Assembly: GCF_958405895.1 (NCBI RefSeq)
Contig: NZ_CATZAR010000021.1
Source: Ralstonia thomasii
GTDB lineage: Bacteria; Pseudomonadota; Gammaproteobacteria; Burkholderiales; Burkholderiaceae
Reading direction: 5' to 3' (one strand)
DNA length: 64,000 bases
This document shows positions 53,366 to 61,930 of the stretch, piece after piece. The translations under genes and the position numbers were made by a program. Within the stretch, counting starts at the first letter, position 1, and each line of letters starts with the position of its first letter. Under the pieces are notes generated by a model. The model was not told the DNA's origin. It saw nothing but the letters and a program-made list of their open reading frames with translations, and made no database searches.

Positions 53366-55495
53366 CTAGGCGGCCTGCGGTGGTGCTTCTGGTTGATTTG
53401 GTGGTCCTGCTGCCTGGTTCGCTAGCGGCGCACCAGATAGAGCACTCCCTTGTTGCGTCTGCATCATCTGCGTCACGGCGAGCGCGATGTCATGCACCAG
53501 TTTCTGCTGATCCATCGACGCGTCGTGAATCATCTGTGCACGCTCAGTTTCGGCGCGGTACACATCGGCATTGGCCTTGATCATGTTCGAGCCCCGCTCG
53601 TTTTTGAGCTTCTCGATCATGTCTGCCATACCTTGCATGGCCTTCTGCATCTGCTGCATTTGCTGTTGGGCCTGCTGCAGCTGCGGATCGGGGCCTTCAC
53701 CCTTCAGAGCCGGAGGAATCGCTCGGCTCAGGCGCTCAGCAATATCTTCGGCGTGCGGGAAGTCGGCTGCCTTGAACAGCAGGTCGCCAGCCTTGGACAT
53801 CAGATCCTGGTTCTGGGCCATGATCTGCGACATCGCGGCAAAGGCTTCTTGGCGGCGAGTCGCATAAGCCGGCCCCACGTCGACCACCACATCGTAGTTA
53901 CCGATGCTCGGATTCAGGATCTGGCGCACCTCATTGGTCATCGCCTCTTTGCGCTGCTCAACCGCCTGTTTTGCATTCGGGTCGAGGTGGATGAAGTCCT
54001 CGACGCCATCCTCACCGAGGATACGCATCACCCGCGGCGTGTCGTACACCTTGGGAAACAGGTCGACAATGATCCGGCCCGTGTAGCGCACGGCCAGCGC
54101 CTGGTGGTCGATGAAGTGATAGGTCGCGTTGTCGCCTTGTCGCTGGCGCGCGTTGATCGCTACGCCTGACGTCTCATTCGAGGGCTGACCCATCACAGCT
54201 TGGTACTGGCCAGACACCATCATCATCTCGCCCGCCGTGATCTGCATGCCCTTGACGTAGGCCTCGGCCATCACAGGCGCCTGCTCGCGCTGCGGGCGTT
54301 CAATCGGGCGACCCTGTTCGTCGATATCGTTGAACGGCAGATAAGAGGTGTTCTCGTTGTTCGCGTTCTTCCAGTAGCCCTCGTAGCCTTCGATGGCCCG
54401 GGCCGGGGCGACGTACGGGATTTTGGTCTGCAGGGCGACGTGTTCGGTGGCCGAGCTCGACCAGTAGTTGTACATCCGCTGCGGATCCTTCAGCGAGCGG
54501 ACATGCCCCTTGCGCTCGAGCTGGCCGTCAATGATGACTTCCTCGCCCACGCAGCGCACGATCGGGATGTACTTGCCTGGCCACGGCCGGCGATCCTTGA
54601 TCTTGTTGCCGGCGATCAGGAACCATTCGACGTTCCACTTCTCCACGTCGCGCATCTTGACATCGGGATGATCGGAAAGCACCTTCCAGAGATCGTCGGG
54701 AACATCGCTCTGCTTGATGATGTTGCTCTTCAAGCCCGGCAGCCCTTGCATGACCGAATCTGGAAGCGCAGCGATCTTCTCGGTCTTCGGCACCTTGCGG
54801 AAGTACTCGGCGACGCGGATATGGTTCTTGGCGAGCCAGGTGTCGCCCTTGCCGAGCGGGAAATCAGCCTCTTCCGATGCCTTTTTGCCGTACTTTCGGC
54901 GGAATTCCTTCTTGTCGAAATCCACGAACACGAAGCCGAACATCGCGTCCGAGCCGTCGATTTCCTTGATATCCGGGTCCAGCCGAACCGTTTTCGGGTC
55001 CTTGACGCGCTGGATGAAGATCTCTTGGTCGAAGGTGTCGTCGTTGGCGTAGTCGGTGACCACGCGCCAATAGCCGATGCCACCGAACACGGCGAACTCC
55101 TGGGCCGTGTTGTATGCCGCCTGGGCATTTGACCGATATTCGACGTGGCGCACCAGGCCGTCCAGCAGCTTTGCAGCCTCAGCAGTCGCGCCCGAGTCGA
55201 TCGGATGCACCTTGATCTGGGGGGCGTGCTGACGCCCGTCGTTGATGACCTGCAGGCAGTGCTGCTTGGTCTTGTTGATCGTCAGGCACGGCCGATCATC
55301 GATTTCACGGTTCTTGCGGATCGAGTCTGGCCATTGATAGCCGTTGTCGGCATCCCCATTGGCGAACTTGACGTCGTCGATGAACAGCTTCCAGAAGTCA
55401 GATTCCCACTCTTCGCAAGCTTGGAAGCGATCGCGCGCCTCCTGAATGATCTGCTCGTCAGGCGAGAGCTTCTGTTCTTGCTGGTCTTCGGCCAT
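53366..55495 (-). CDS. Portal protein, P22 gp1-like
   Basis: 709 residues (P22 gp1 is 725). Dodecameric DNA-packaging channel. Family features: AQEFAVFGGIGYWRVVTDY, PYVAPARAIEGYEGYW, then a long C-terminal barrel-like coiled coil (about 590-650; QLQQAQQQMQQMQKAMQG). Start ATG overlaps the preceding 53-residue gene stop by one base (TAATG). Confidence 0.9.
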   Translation of the reverse strand: MAEDQQEQKLSPDEQIIQEARDRFQACEEWESDFWKLFIDDVKFANGDADNGYQWPDSIRKNREIDDRPCLTINKTKQHCLQVINDGRQHAPQIKVHPIDSGATAEAAKLLDGLVRHVEYRSNAQAAYNTAQEFAVFGGIGYWRVVTDYANDDTFDQEIFIQRVKDPKTVRLDPDIKEIDGSDAMFGFVFVDFDKKEFRRKYGKKASEEADFPLGKGDTWLAKNHIRVAEYFRKVPKTEKIAALPDSVMQGLPGLKSNIIKQSDVPDDLWKVLSDHPDVKMRDVEKWNVEWFLIAGNKIKDRRPWPGKYIPIVRCVGEEVIIDGQLERKGHVRSLKDPQRMYNYWSSSATEHVALQTKIPYVAPARAIEGYEGYWKNANNENTSYLPFNDIDEQGRPIERPQREQAPVMAEAYVKGMQITAGEMMMVSGQYQAVMGQPSNETSGVAINARQRQGDNATYHFIDHQALAVRYTGRIIVDLFPKVYDTPRVMRILGEDGVEDFIHLDPNAKQAVEQRKEAMTNEVRQILNPSIGNYDVVVDVGPAYATRRQEAFAAMSQIMAQNQDLMSKAGDLLFKAADFPHAEDIAERLSRAIPPALKGEGPDPQLQQAQQQMQQMQKAMQGMADMIEKLKNERGSNMIKANADVYRAETERAQMIHDASMDQQKLVHDIALAVTQMMQTQQGSALSGAPLANQAAGPPNQPEAPPQAA

Positions 55496-55656
55496 TATTG
55501 GACGGCTGTCTCGCTCTTCGCTTCACGCAGGCTCTTCACCATCGCCCACAGCAAAGCATTGACTTCATCCTGATCGCGGCACTCGCGGCGCAATGCTTCC
55601 ACCGCCTCGCGCTCGATCGCGCGCTGGCGGATGCGTTCTTCGACTTGGGTGGTCAT
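55495..55656 (-). CDS. Small charged phage protein, 53 aa
   Basis: Sits two bases after the terminase stop and overlaps the portal start by one base. ATG at 55656 preceded by GAGG. Sequence is almost fully helical and charged (TQVEERIRQRAIEREAVEALRREC). Too short for many ORF callers. May assist packaging or be a coupling peptide. Confidence 0.65.
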   Translation of the reverse strand: MTTQVEERIRQRAIEREAVEALRRECRDQDEVNALLWAMVKSLREAKSETAVQ

Positions 55657-55658
55657 CG

Positions 55659-57200
55659 TTACCTCATCCAGCCGCCTGGAGCGCCGCTCGGGGCGCGCTT
55701 CGGCGTACTATCAGGTTGCTTTTCCTTGGGGAACACCAGCGGCAGTTCGGGCTCATGACTGCGCGCCAGGCAATCGAGCATGTCGTCGTGCACCGGTACC
55801 GGAAACGCCTTGTATTCCTGCTCGAGGAAGTCTTTGACGAGATCTCGTACCTCGCCTTCGTAGTTCGTGTAGTGATACGTACGCGGCAGGTAGAACTTGC
55901 CCTGCTCTAGCGTTGGGATCAGCCGCTTGATGCGGTCGTTCTTCGGCACCTCAGTGCCGCCCACGTCGATTACCTCAAAGCGGTATTCCTCAGTCGCCTG
56001 CATCATTTGCAGCGCCTGAATGTCCGCCTGCATGCCGTAGTGCTCGTACCGCACTTGCAGTGGCCTCCACTTACGGTGAAGCTCCAGCACCTTGCGGCAG
56101 CGCTGCGTGAGGTTCAGGCGGTCTCGCACGATGTCCAGCGCGTACAGGTTTTGGTCTTCGCCGGCGCCAAGCACCCAGATCGACGTGTAGTCGTTCGACT
56201 TGCGCTTTCCGTTGGCCGGATCGACCAGGATGTACTTGTTCATCCGTGAGCCGGTCAGCGTGCCGTCGTAGTAGCGCAGCCAGACCTCCTGCAGCCCTTG
56301 CGTCTCGTCCGCCTTGGGGTTTTGCATCATCTGGCAGGAGAAGGTATAGGGGCCCATGTCGCGACGCTTCTGCGCCAGCGCTTCACGGGCGAGCAGAACC
56401 GGTTTGCCATCGATCTGGCCGTTGTCAGTCGCGGTATAGATTCGTGGGATCGCAGTCCCGCGCTCAAGCACCACGCGATACGTGTCATTGAAGTGATAGC
56501 GCGTGCCAGCGAACCGCCGGACGCCACCTTCAGTGCCGAGCGCATAGCTCAGCTCCAGAGATGCTGTAGTCTTCTGGATCATGTCCGGCGTGGTAACGCT
56601 GGCCGGCACGACGATGTCGTCGTAGTCCAGCACCAAGAAGTGCTTGCCGATTGGCTGGCCGTCAACAACGCCCCAGGCCTCGACCGTTGCTTCTTTAGGG
56701 TTGCCTTTGCGTTTGACGACAATCCCATCGTCTTCCGACCACTTTGGGGCTGACTTCTGGGGGTATTGCCAGAGGATGTCCGGGAACCAGTCTTTCAGCA
56801 GCTGATTCCGCTCGAACTCGTATTTGATCTGACGCAGGAAGCCTTTGGCGATCGGCCGCGTGTGGCTGAAGATGCCGATCGTCGCTTCACGGCCGTTCCA
56901 CATCGGCAGAGGATCCTCGCCGTGGCTGGCGAGAATGTCCTGGATGGACTTCGCATACGTAATGATCGTGGACTTGTAGTGCTCGCGCGCCCAGAGATCC
57001 AGATACCCGTTCGGGGCTGCCTGCACCTCACGGCACCTATCGAACAGCCATTGCCGCTCGATGTCCTTGCGCCCCAGAGCGAAGCGCAGCAGAAAGAACA
57101 GGTCAGTCCGGCACAGCTGTCTTGCTGTCGGCACTACTTCCTGGGGAGGTAATGTCTGCAAGAAACTCTTGAGTCGACCGAGATAGTCCGTGAGTAACAT
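55659..57200 (-). CDS. Terminase large subunit (ATPase/nuclease)
   Basis: 513 residues. ATP-driven DNA packaging and cutting. N-terminal Walker A-like WAREHYKST (about 72-80), Walker B region LVLDYDDIV and C-terminal RNase H-like nuclease with VDPANGKRKSNDYT and VHDDMLDCL. Its first 33 codons overlap the small-subunit gene in another frame (98 bases), a long overlap that suggests coupled translation. A later start is possible. Confidence 0.88.
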   Translation of the reverse strand: MLLTDYLGRLKSFLQTLPPQEVVPTARQLCRTDLFFLLRFALGRKDIERQWLFDRCREVQAAPNGYLDLWAREHYKSTIITYAKSIQDILASHGEDPLPMWNGREATIGIFSHTRPIAKGFLRQIKYEFERNQLLKDWFPDILWQYPQKSAPKWSEDDGIVVKRKGNPKEATVEAWGVVDGQPIGKHFLVLDYDDIVVPASVTTPDMIQKTTASLELSYALGTEGGVRRFAGTRYHFNDTYRVVLERGTAIPRIYTATDNGQIDGKPVLLAREALAQKRRDMGPYTFSCQMMQNPKADETQGLQEVWLRYYDGTLTGSRMNKYILVDPANGKRKSNDYTSIWVLGAGEDQNLYALDIVRDRLNLTQRCRKVLELHRKWRPLQVRYEHYGMQADIQALQMMQATEEYRFEVIDVGGTEVPKNDRIKRLIPTLEQGKFYLPRTYHYTNYEGEVRDLVKDFLEQEYKAFPVPVHDDMLDCLARSHEPELPLVFPKEKQPDSTPKRAPSGAPGGWMR

Positions 57201-57546
57201 TGTGCTCCAACGGTCCGCCGCCCTTTCCAGCAACCTCTGCCTGGACACTCGCCAGGCGAGGATGCAGATACGGCGCGGCCTTGCTCGCCACCTCGACGGC
57301 CAGCATGCGCAGCTCGTGGAGCGACACGACCTTCTCACCGCCGCCCTCAGCAGGAATCGCCACCTTGGTCTGCTGCGCGCGCTTGGCTTCTTCAGCCTGC
57401 TGCCAAAGTTCCTGCATCGTGCCGACCATCACATCAAGCGGCGTGACCTTCGCGCTTTTCAAAATGCGCTCCGCTGCCGCGCGAGTCTTGACTGTCTTGG
57501 CTCCAGGTTTGCGGCCAGCGCCTTTACGCGCGCCACCAGACGCCAT
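57103..57546 (-). CDS. Terminase small subunit
   Basis: 147 residues. N-terminal ARKGAGRKPGAKT basic arm and a helix-turn-helix region (about 22-60) typical of small terminases that recognise the pac site; a central helical region and a disordered C-terminus. First morphogenesis gene of the visible operon. Confidence 0.8.
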   Translation of the reverse strand: MASGGARKGAGRKPGAKTVKTRAAAERILKSAKVTPLDVMVGTMQELWQQAEEAKRAQQTKVAIPAEGGGEKVVSLHELRMLAVEVASKAAPYLHPRLASVQAEVAGKGGGPLEHNVTHGLSRSTQEFLADITSPGSSADSKTAVPD

Positions 57547-57728
57547 GTTTTGATTTCTCCGGGGTGATTTTGATTTTTTGGCTCACGCGGAAAGCGAACA
57601 ATCAAACGAGATTGGTCGCCCCCGTATCCGCCGGAGCCCTGCCGAGCCTGCAGGTGGAGGAAGCGGCTAACACTTCGTGGCGACCTGCCGGTGTTTTTAG
57701 CCCACCGCCGGCTGGGGCTCCGCTGCGC

Positions 57729-58181
57729 TTATGTGAACGCCTTGTCGATGGTGACGTAGACGGTCGTGCCATCGGTCCAGCAGTGCAGGATGTCGATAGC
57801 ACCAGCCGCCGTCGACAGCGTGACAGCGCCGCCCACCTTCTTATAGGCGGCGCCATAGGCCAAGGTGCGGTTGCCGGTACCGTCCTGGGTAACGATGATG
57901 TCCCAGCGCTGACCGGCCTGCAGGTTGGTCGGGTTGGACAGCGTGCGGTTGCCGGCGAGTGTCACGGTGTACAGCTTGGACTGCGACGCATCGATTGCGA
58001 TGTTGGCGCCATCGGTGAGTGCCACAGCCGGCGTGCCGAAGACCGACAATTGGATGGGTGAAATGGTTTCGTCTTGGGGCTTGAGGCCATTTGCCAGCCC
58101 CGTGCTTGCCGGGAGTTGTTCATTGCCGGTCAGCGGGAACGCTGCCTTCGGCATGTTGGAATTGCCGTCGTAGATACCCAT
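57729..58181 (-). CDS. Virion-like beta protein upstream of terminase, 150 aa
   Basis: Begins MGIYDGNSNMPKAAFPLTGNEQLPA. The C-terminal ~90 residues (LYTVTLAGNRTLSNPTNLQAGQRWDIIVTQDG...) resemble a beta domain common at the C-terminus of phage fibers and decoration proteins. It is unusual to find it before terS. Between it and terS lie 182 bases with no gene. Confidence 0.65.
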   Translation of the reverse strand: MGIYDGNSNMPKAAFPLTGNEQLPASTGLANGLKPQDETISPIQLSVFGTPAVALTDGANIAIDASQSKLYTVTLAGNRTLSNPTNLQAGQRWDIIVTQDGTGNRTLAYGAAYKKVGGAVTLSTAAGAIDILHCWTDGTTVYVTIDKAFT

Positions 58182-58241
58182 TTGATTTCTCTTAAGGAAT
58201 GCCGAAGATCGGCGTTGACGAAACAAGCGCCGCAGCCGCTC

Positions 58242-58865
58242 TCACGGCATGTCCGGCCAGAAACGATTACTTTTGCTGCGGTTCTCCGCTCCGGAGAGAA
58301 TTTGGAGATTGAACTCGTTGTGGAGACCACAGACAGTCTTTCCCTGGAGTGGCACAACGTGGTCTACGTGGTGCCAATCACCAGTCAGCATGTTCAGAGC
58401 GTCCGCTGTCCGGTAGAACGCCTCTATCCTTTCGGTGTTGGCCCACTTTGGGGTAGCCTGAAGCTTTCGAGCGCGTCGTTTCGCTTCATGAGCATTGCGT
58501 TTAGCGAAATTTGCCGCCTTCCAGACAATCTGCGCTGCTTTTGCACGTTCCGGATTCTTCTTCGCCCACTGCGCCAACACAGGCCGAAGCCGTTCCGCAT
58601 TGCGCCAGTAGTAGCTAATGCTTGCTGCGTTCACTCGCTCGCGATGACGTTCTCGATATTGAGCATCGCTCTGCTTCCGATGTTCCGGGTGCGCTTTGCG
58701 GTGAGATAGCGTTCGCTCTAAGCTGCATTGCACGCAATCGCGAGTAGAAACCAAACGCTCAGCGACATGACCGTTCCGGCATGGCTTGCCGGTGAAATAT
58801 CGCGTCCTTCCTGCAGCTTTTGCCTCACGTATTAGTTCGGCGATGTACGTTGGCTTACCAGCCAT
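58242..58865 (-). CDS. HNH endonuclease
   Basis: 207 residues. N-terminal zinc-ribbon-like CRNGHVAERLVSTRDCVQC and a C-terminal HNH motif (VDHVVPLQGKTVCGLHNEFNLQILSGAENRSKSN, about 165-200). Lies beside the terminase block: HNH proteins at this place can be homing-type nucleases or packaging cofactors. Free-standing. Confidence 0.85.
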   Translation of the reverse strand: MAGKPTYIAELIREAKAAGRTRYFTGKPCRNGHVAERLVSTRDCVQCSLERTLSHRKAHPEHRKQSDAQYRERHRERVNAASISYYWRNAERLRPVLAQWAKKNPERAKAAQIVWKAANFAKRNAHEAKRRARKLQATPKWANTERIEAFYRTADALNMLTGDWHHVDHVVPLQGKTVCGLHNEFNLQILSGAENRSKSNRFWPDMP

Positions 58866-59137
58866 CAGCGGCGCTTGGCCTTCTCTTCCTTGTTGCGGCG
58901 ATCCGCAAACTCCTCCATGGATTCCTTCTTCTTGCCCTTGTCGAGCACGCGATCGGCCTTCTTGTCGATCTTCTCTTCCGTGCTCTTGGAGATCACACCC
59001 TTGTGCTCTTCCTCGCTGGCGCGGGTCTTGGCATTCCGGGCGTGATTCTTGTCTTCCATCGGATACTTGCGCTCAGCCGGCAAGCCGAAATCATTCTTAG
59101 GCAGAGCGTTGCGCTCTTTCGCGTCAAGCTTGGCCAT
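58865..59137 (-). CDS. Small phage protein, 90 aa (FGLP..RKYPM motif)
   Basis: Highly charged Lys/Glu-rich protein. ATG 59137 shares one base with the preceding TGA. The N-terminus (FGLPAERKYPMEDKNHARNA) recalls a widespread phage-associated motif of unknown function. Confidence 0.7.
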   Translation of the reverse strand: MAKLDAKERNALPKNDFGLPAERKYPMEDKNHARNAKTRASEEEHKGVISKSTEEKIDKKADRVLDKGKKKESMEEFADRRNKEEKAKRR

Positions 59138-59316
59138 CACAGCCCCTCGAAGAAGGCCTTGATCTTCTGGAAGACCTCAGCCGTCATGGAATGGAACTCG
59201 GCCGGAACGGTGTCCAGCATCGTCTGCAGCTTCTGCTTCTCGGCAGCCAGGTCGGTTTCGATCTGCTGCTTCTGCGCCTCGAGGGCGCCGATCTTGTCTT
59301 CGATTTCCTGACGCAT
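59137..59316 (-). CDS. Coiled-coil phage protein, 59 aa
   Basis: ATG at 59316 preceded by TGGAG. Nearly entirely helical (IEDKIGALEAQKQQIETDLAAEKQKLQTML). Overlaps the downstream gene. Function unknown. Confidence 0.6.
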   Translation of the reverse strand: MRQEIEDKIGALEAQKQQIETDLAAEKQKLQTMLDTVPAEFHSMTAEVFQKIKAFFEGL

Positions 59317-59349
59317 TATGGTTCTCCAGGGCTCTGGCACACACGTGGA

Positions 59350-59640
59350 TTACTTCTTCTTGCCTTCCCGGCGGGCCACGAAGCTGTCCATGGTCTCGCG
59401 GCCACCGGACTTCTTTGTGGGCTCAGTGGTGTCCTTCGGAGCCGATTTCGCGATGGCCTGCATCTTTTCGAGCTCTTCGCAAGCCATCTTCTGAGCTGCG
59501 TCGTGACGGCTCTTGTCGCGCTTGATCTCTTCGGCTTCAGTCAGCGTGCGCATGTCGGAGCGAGCGCGCCACTTGCGTTCCTCGTCAGAGGATTGGCCCA
59601 TCGCCGCAACGGCGGGAGCACTGGATTTGGTCTTTGCCAT
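59350..59640 (-). CDS. Hypothetical phage protein, 96 aa
   Basis: Lys/Glu-rich and probably helical; ATG at 59640. Ends in a basic stretch (ARREGKKK). No family recognised. First gene after the tRNA terminator. Confidence 0.55.
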   Translation of the reverse strand: MAKTKSSAPAVAAMGQSSDEERKWRARSDMRTLTEAEEIKRDKSRHDAAQKMACEELEKMQAIAKSAPKDTTEPTKKSGGRETMDSFVARREGKKK

Positions 59641-59649
59641 GGGTATGCA

Positions 59650-59691
59650 CCTAAAAATGAAACGCCCCACCGGGGTGAGCCGGCGGGGCGT
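59650..59691 (-). terminator. Terminator after phage tRNAs
   Basis: acgcccc/ggggcgt stem (59662-59668, 59685-59691) with an inner ccgg stem, followed by TTTCATTTTT on the minus strand. Confidence 0.75.
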
Positions 59692-59723
59692 CAAAGGCTG
59701 GGGTACCCAGCAGTGGAGACATC

Positions 59724-59799
59724 TGGCTGGCGGGGTAGGTCTCGAACCTACGACATGCGCATTAACAGTGCGCCGCTCTACCGACTGAGCTACTCGCCA
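59724..59799 (-). tRNA. Phage tRNA-Asn(GTT)
   Basis: 76 bases with encoded CCA. Anticodon loop ctGTTaa. Acceptor stem has one mismatch (A-C). Lies five bases from the tRNA-Met. Confidence 0.93.
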
Positions 59800-59804
59800 A
59801 TGGA

Positions 59805-59880
59805 TGGTTGCGGCATCTGGATTCGAACCAGAGACCTACGGGTTATGAGCCCGTCGCGCTGCCAGCTGCGCTATACCGCA
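59805..59880 (-). tRNA. Phage tRNA-Met(CAT), initiator-like anticodon stem
   Basis: 76 bases with encoded CCA. Anticodon loop ctCATaa. The stem shows GGG/CCC at 29-31/39-41, the mark of initiator tRNAs, but 1-72 is a T-A pair and the D-stem 11-24 is C-G as in elongators. A CAT anticodon could alternatively be lysidine-modified Ile. Confidence 0.9.
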
Positions 59881-59968
59881 GAAATTTGAGGGGAAAGAAG
59901 TCCCTTTCAACGCTGCCTGGCGATCTTCCGATACCAGTCTCAGCGTTGCACAAACCATAGCAAAAACT

Positions 59969-60382
59969 TCAAAACACTGCGGAGTTATTTTCTGCGGATA
60001 TATCCGCAATGTTTGCGGTGTGGATCTGCTTGATCGTCTTGCTCAACTTGAGCGCTCGACGTGCGAAACGATGGAGGCGGTCATAGAAAGTGCGCTCCCC
60101 AATATCGAGAGCGCGCCAGATCGCCTTGACTGGCCTGAACTGGTAGAAGTAATACAGGTTGAAGCAGATGCCTTCCTCGGGGAATTGGTCGTGCAGACCA
60201 TGAATGGCCATATTCAGGAATGCCAGGTCAGCGCTCAGGGGACCATCCGGCTCCTTGGTTGCACGCTTCTTCGCCTGGAACTGCGCCAGGATGTTCTGTG
60301 GCACAGGGGGCGCAAAGTACTTCCTAGTGTGGCACCAGTGGGCCCACTCCAGGCATTTCTCGTGCAGTTCTTTGTCGTCCAC
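59969..60382 (-). CDS. Q-like late antiterminator candidate
   Basis: 137 residues. C-terminal helix-turn-helix-like text (PVKAIWRALDIGERTFYDRLHRFARRAL, about 80-110), resembling phage Q-type and sigma-region-4-like late regulators. Position is just upstream of tRNAs and the late operon, which carries many terminators. GTG start at 60382 directly follows the stop of the previous gene. Antitermination is inferred. Confidence 0.5.
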   Translation of the reverse strand: MDDKELHEKCLEWAHWCHTRKYFAPPVPQNILAQFQAKKRATKEPDGPLSADLAFLNMAIHGLHDQFPEEGICFNLYYFYQFRPVKAIWRALDIGERTFYDRLHRFARRALKLSKTIKQIHTANIADISAENNSAVF

Positions 60383-60583
60383 TCAGCCCTCTCCATCGTC
60401 GTAGTTACTGCACCGCTTGCCGTGCTCCCGTCGCTTTCCACCAGGCAACAGCTTGGTGCAGACGGTGTGCACCTTGCCGAGAAGCTTGGCGGACTTCTCC
60501 CACATGCAGCCTTTGCACGTGCGGGATTCGGTCTGCTCGAATACCTCTGCCGGATCCTTGAACATCCAGGACGGCAGCGTCAT
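60383..60583 (-). CDS. Cys-containing small phage protein, 66 aa
   Basis: Four Cys (CKGC, VC, RC) could form a zinc site. Start overlaps the previous gene by four bases. Similar small Cys proteins occur in the nin-type regions of lambdoid phages. Confidence 0.6.
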   Translation of the reverse strand: MTLPSWMFKDPAEVFEQTESRTCKGCMWEKSAKLLGKVHTVCTKLLPGGKRREHGKRCSNYDDGEG

Positions 60584-60852
60584 TGAGCCACCGGCATTTC
60601 ACTGGCGCCCATCTCGCGCGCTTCGTTGATTGCTGCAGATATGGCGAACGCGATGTTCTTATCTGCACCCTGAACCCAAACCACTGTTCCGCTCGATCGT
60701 TCGAACCGGATACGGACACGGTAGTCATCCCGATTGGAGAGCGAGTGGTCAACCTCGATGCGCCCCAAGCGCTCGGCCTCTGCCCAAAGGCGATCAAGCG
60801 TCTCAGATGGAAGCACCTCTACGGCTGGCCTGGATAGAGAGAAGATGCTCAC
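60580..60852 (-). CDS. Hypothetical phage protein, 90 aa
   Basis: Alpha/beta composition without a known motif. Overlaps both neighbours by four bases (operon coupling). Confidence 0.6.
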   Translation of the reverse strand: MSIFSLSRPAVEVLPSETLDRLWAEAERLGRIEVDHSLSNRDDYRVRIRFERSSGTVVWVQGADKNIAFAISAAINEAREMGASEMPVAQ

Positions 60853-61646
60853 AGGCCCTCCAGCACACGAGGCTCACGCAAGTTGTGTTCGAGGCAATAC
60901 CTAGCGAACGCGCCTTCGTGCAGTTCTCCAGGCAGCATATTGATACCGGTCCACATGACCCCGCCCTTCCAGGAACCCTTCTTGGGACCGACTTCCTTGG
61001 AGAATTCGATATCCAGCGAACGCACCACCTTGGGTGCATAGAAGAAGCTCAGCCACTTACACCACTTGTCACCGCGCAACCACTCGCGCTCTTCGATGTG
61101 TGTAGTCGCCTCGATGATATCGCCGTCGTAGTCGATGAATTTGAACCGTACCTTCGGCACCCGTTCTTCCTGGGCGCGCTGCTCTTCGTAACTTCGGGCG
61201 CCTGACCCATTGCCCAGCTGCGACCAGAAGTGCTTTCCATCCACGTCGTACAGACTGAATCGCACGAAGCGCCATTCAGTCCACGGCAAGTGCTTGCACC
61301 AAACCTTGTCGGTGGAGCTGTCGTGGGTCTGCTGCCCATAGAAGACCTGCATAAAGCCATCACTCAAGCTGAAACCGTACTTGCGCGCGTGCACGTCCCA
61401 GTAGCCATTGCTGTGCGCCCAGTCGTATTTCCTCAGATCAACCCACTGGCGCCATGGCTTGATGAGTTGTGGGACTGCGATCTGCAGCCAGAAGCCAAAG
61501 GCCTGGAAATTCAGCGAGCAGCCGGGGTATTCACTGTCTCCTGAGTCCAATGAGAATCCAACAGGCCTGTAGTCGATGCCGGTCTTGCCGAGCACGATGA
61601 AAGGCCCGATTCGCGTGTCGTTGTCGGTTAGGCGACGATAGGTCAT
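60849..61646 (-). CDS. Hypothetical phage protein, 265 aa
   Basis: Trp/Tyr/Phe-rich globular protein (GIDYRPVGFSLDSGDSEYPG; FYAPKVVRSLDIEFSKEVGPKKGSWKGG). Recurring in phage nin-like regions from memory, without known function. ATG 61646 overlaps the upstream stop. In-frame extension to 61775 is a shadow of the upstream gene. Confidence 0.65.
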   Translation of the reverse strand: MTYRRLTDNDTRIGPFIVLGKTGIDYRPVGFSLDSGDSEYPGCSLNFQAFGFWLQIAVPQLIKPWRQWVDLRKYDWAHSNGYWDVHARKYGFSLSDGFMQVFYGQQTHDSSTDKVWCKHLPWTEWRFVRFSLYDVDGKHFWSQLGNGSGARSYEEQRAQEERVPKVRFKFIDYDGDIIEATTHIEEREWLRGDKWCKWLSFFYAPKVVRSLDIEFSKEVGPKKGSWKGGVMWTGINMLPGELHEGAFARYCLEHNLREPRVLEGL

Positions 61647-61930
61647 GCAACCTCCAGAAGGCCGCGCTCGAGTAGCGCGATAAGCGTGGCGGTGATCCAG
61701 CGGAATGTGAGTTCGCGGCGGTCGGCCTTGGTCAGGCCTTTGCCTTGGTCGAACTCGGTATGGCAGACAGTGCACAGGGCCATGATTGCGGCATCGCTCG
61801 CCTTATGGCCCATGCCTTTACCGTGTTCTTGCAAATTCGAGTGGGCAGCTTGAGTAGCGCCATGCCGTCCGCAATTCACACACGGCAGACTGGCCACCGC
61901 GCGACGCAACGGTTCAGATCGATACGTCAT
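61643..61930 (-). CDS. Zn/HNH-type nuclease-like protein (DUF968/Ref-like)
   Basis: 95 residues. CVNCGRHG ... AHSN ... CTVCHTEFDQG gives Cys pairs and His residues as in small RecA-dependent nuclease or NinG-like proteins. Adjacent to ninB, as in the nin region of lambdoid phages. Confidence 0.65.
   Translation of the reverse strand: MTYRSEPLRRAVASLPCVNCGRHGATQAAHSNLQEHGKGMGHKASDAAIMALCTVCHTEFDQGKGLTKADRRELTFRWITATLIALLERGLLEVA

Noticed and set aside
59724..59880. Possibility that these tRNAs are decayed host genes
   Set aside because: Both have intact stems, anticodons and encoded CCA, and lie in a phage operon with a following terminator.
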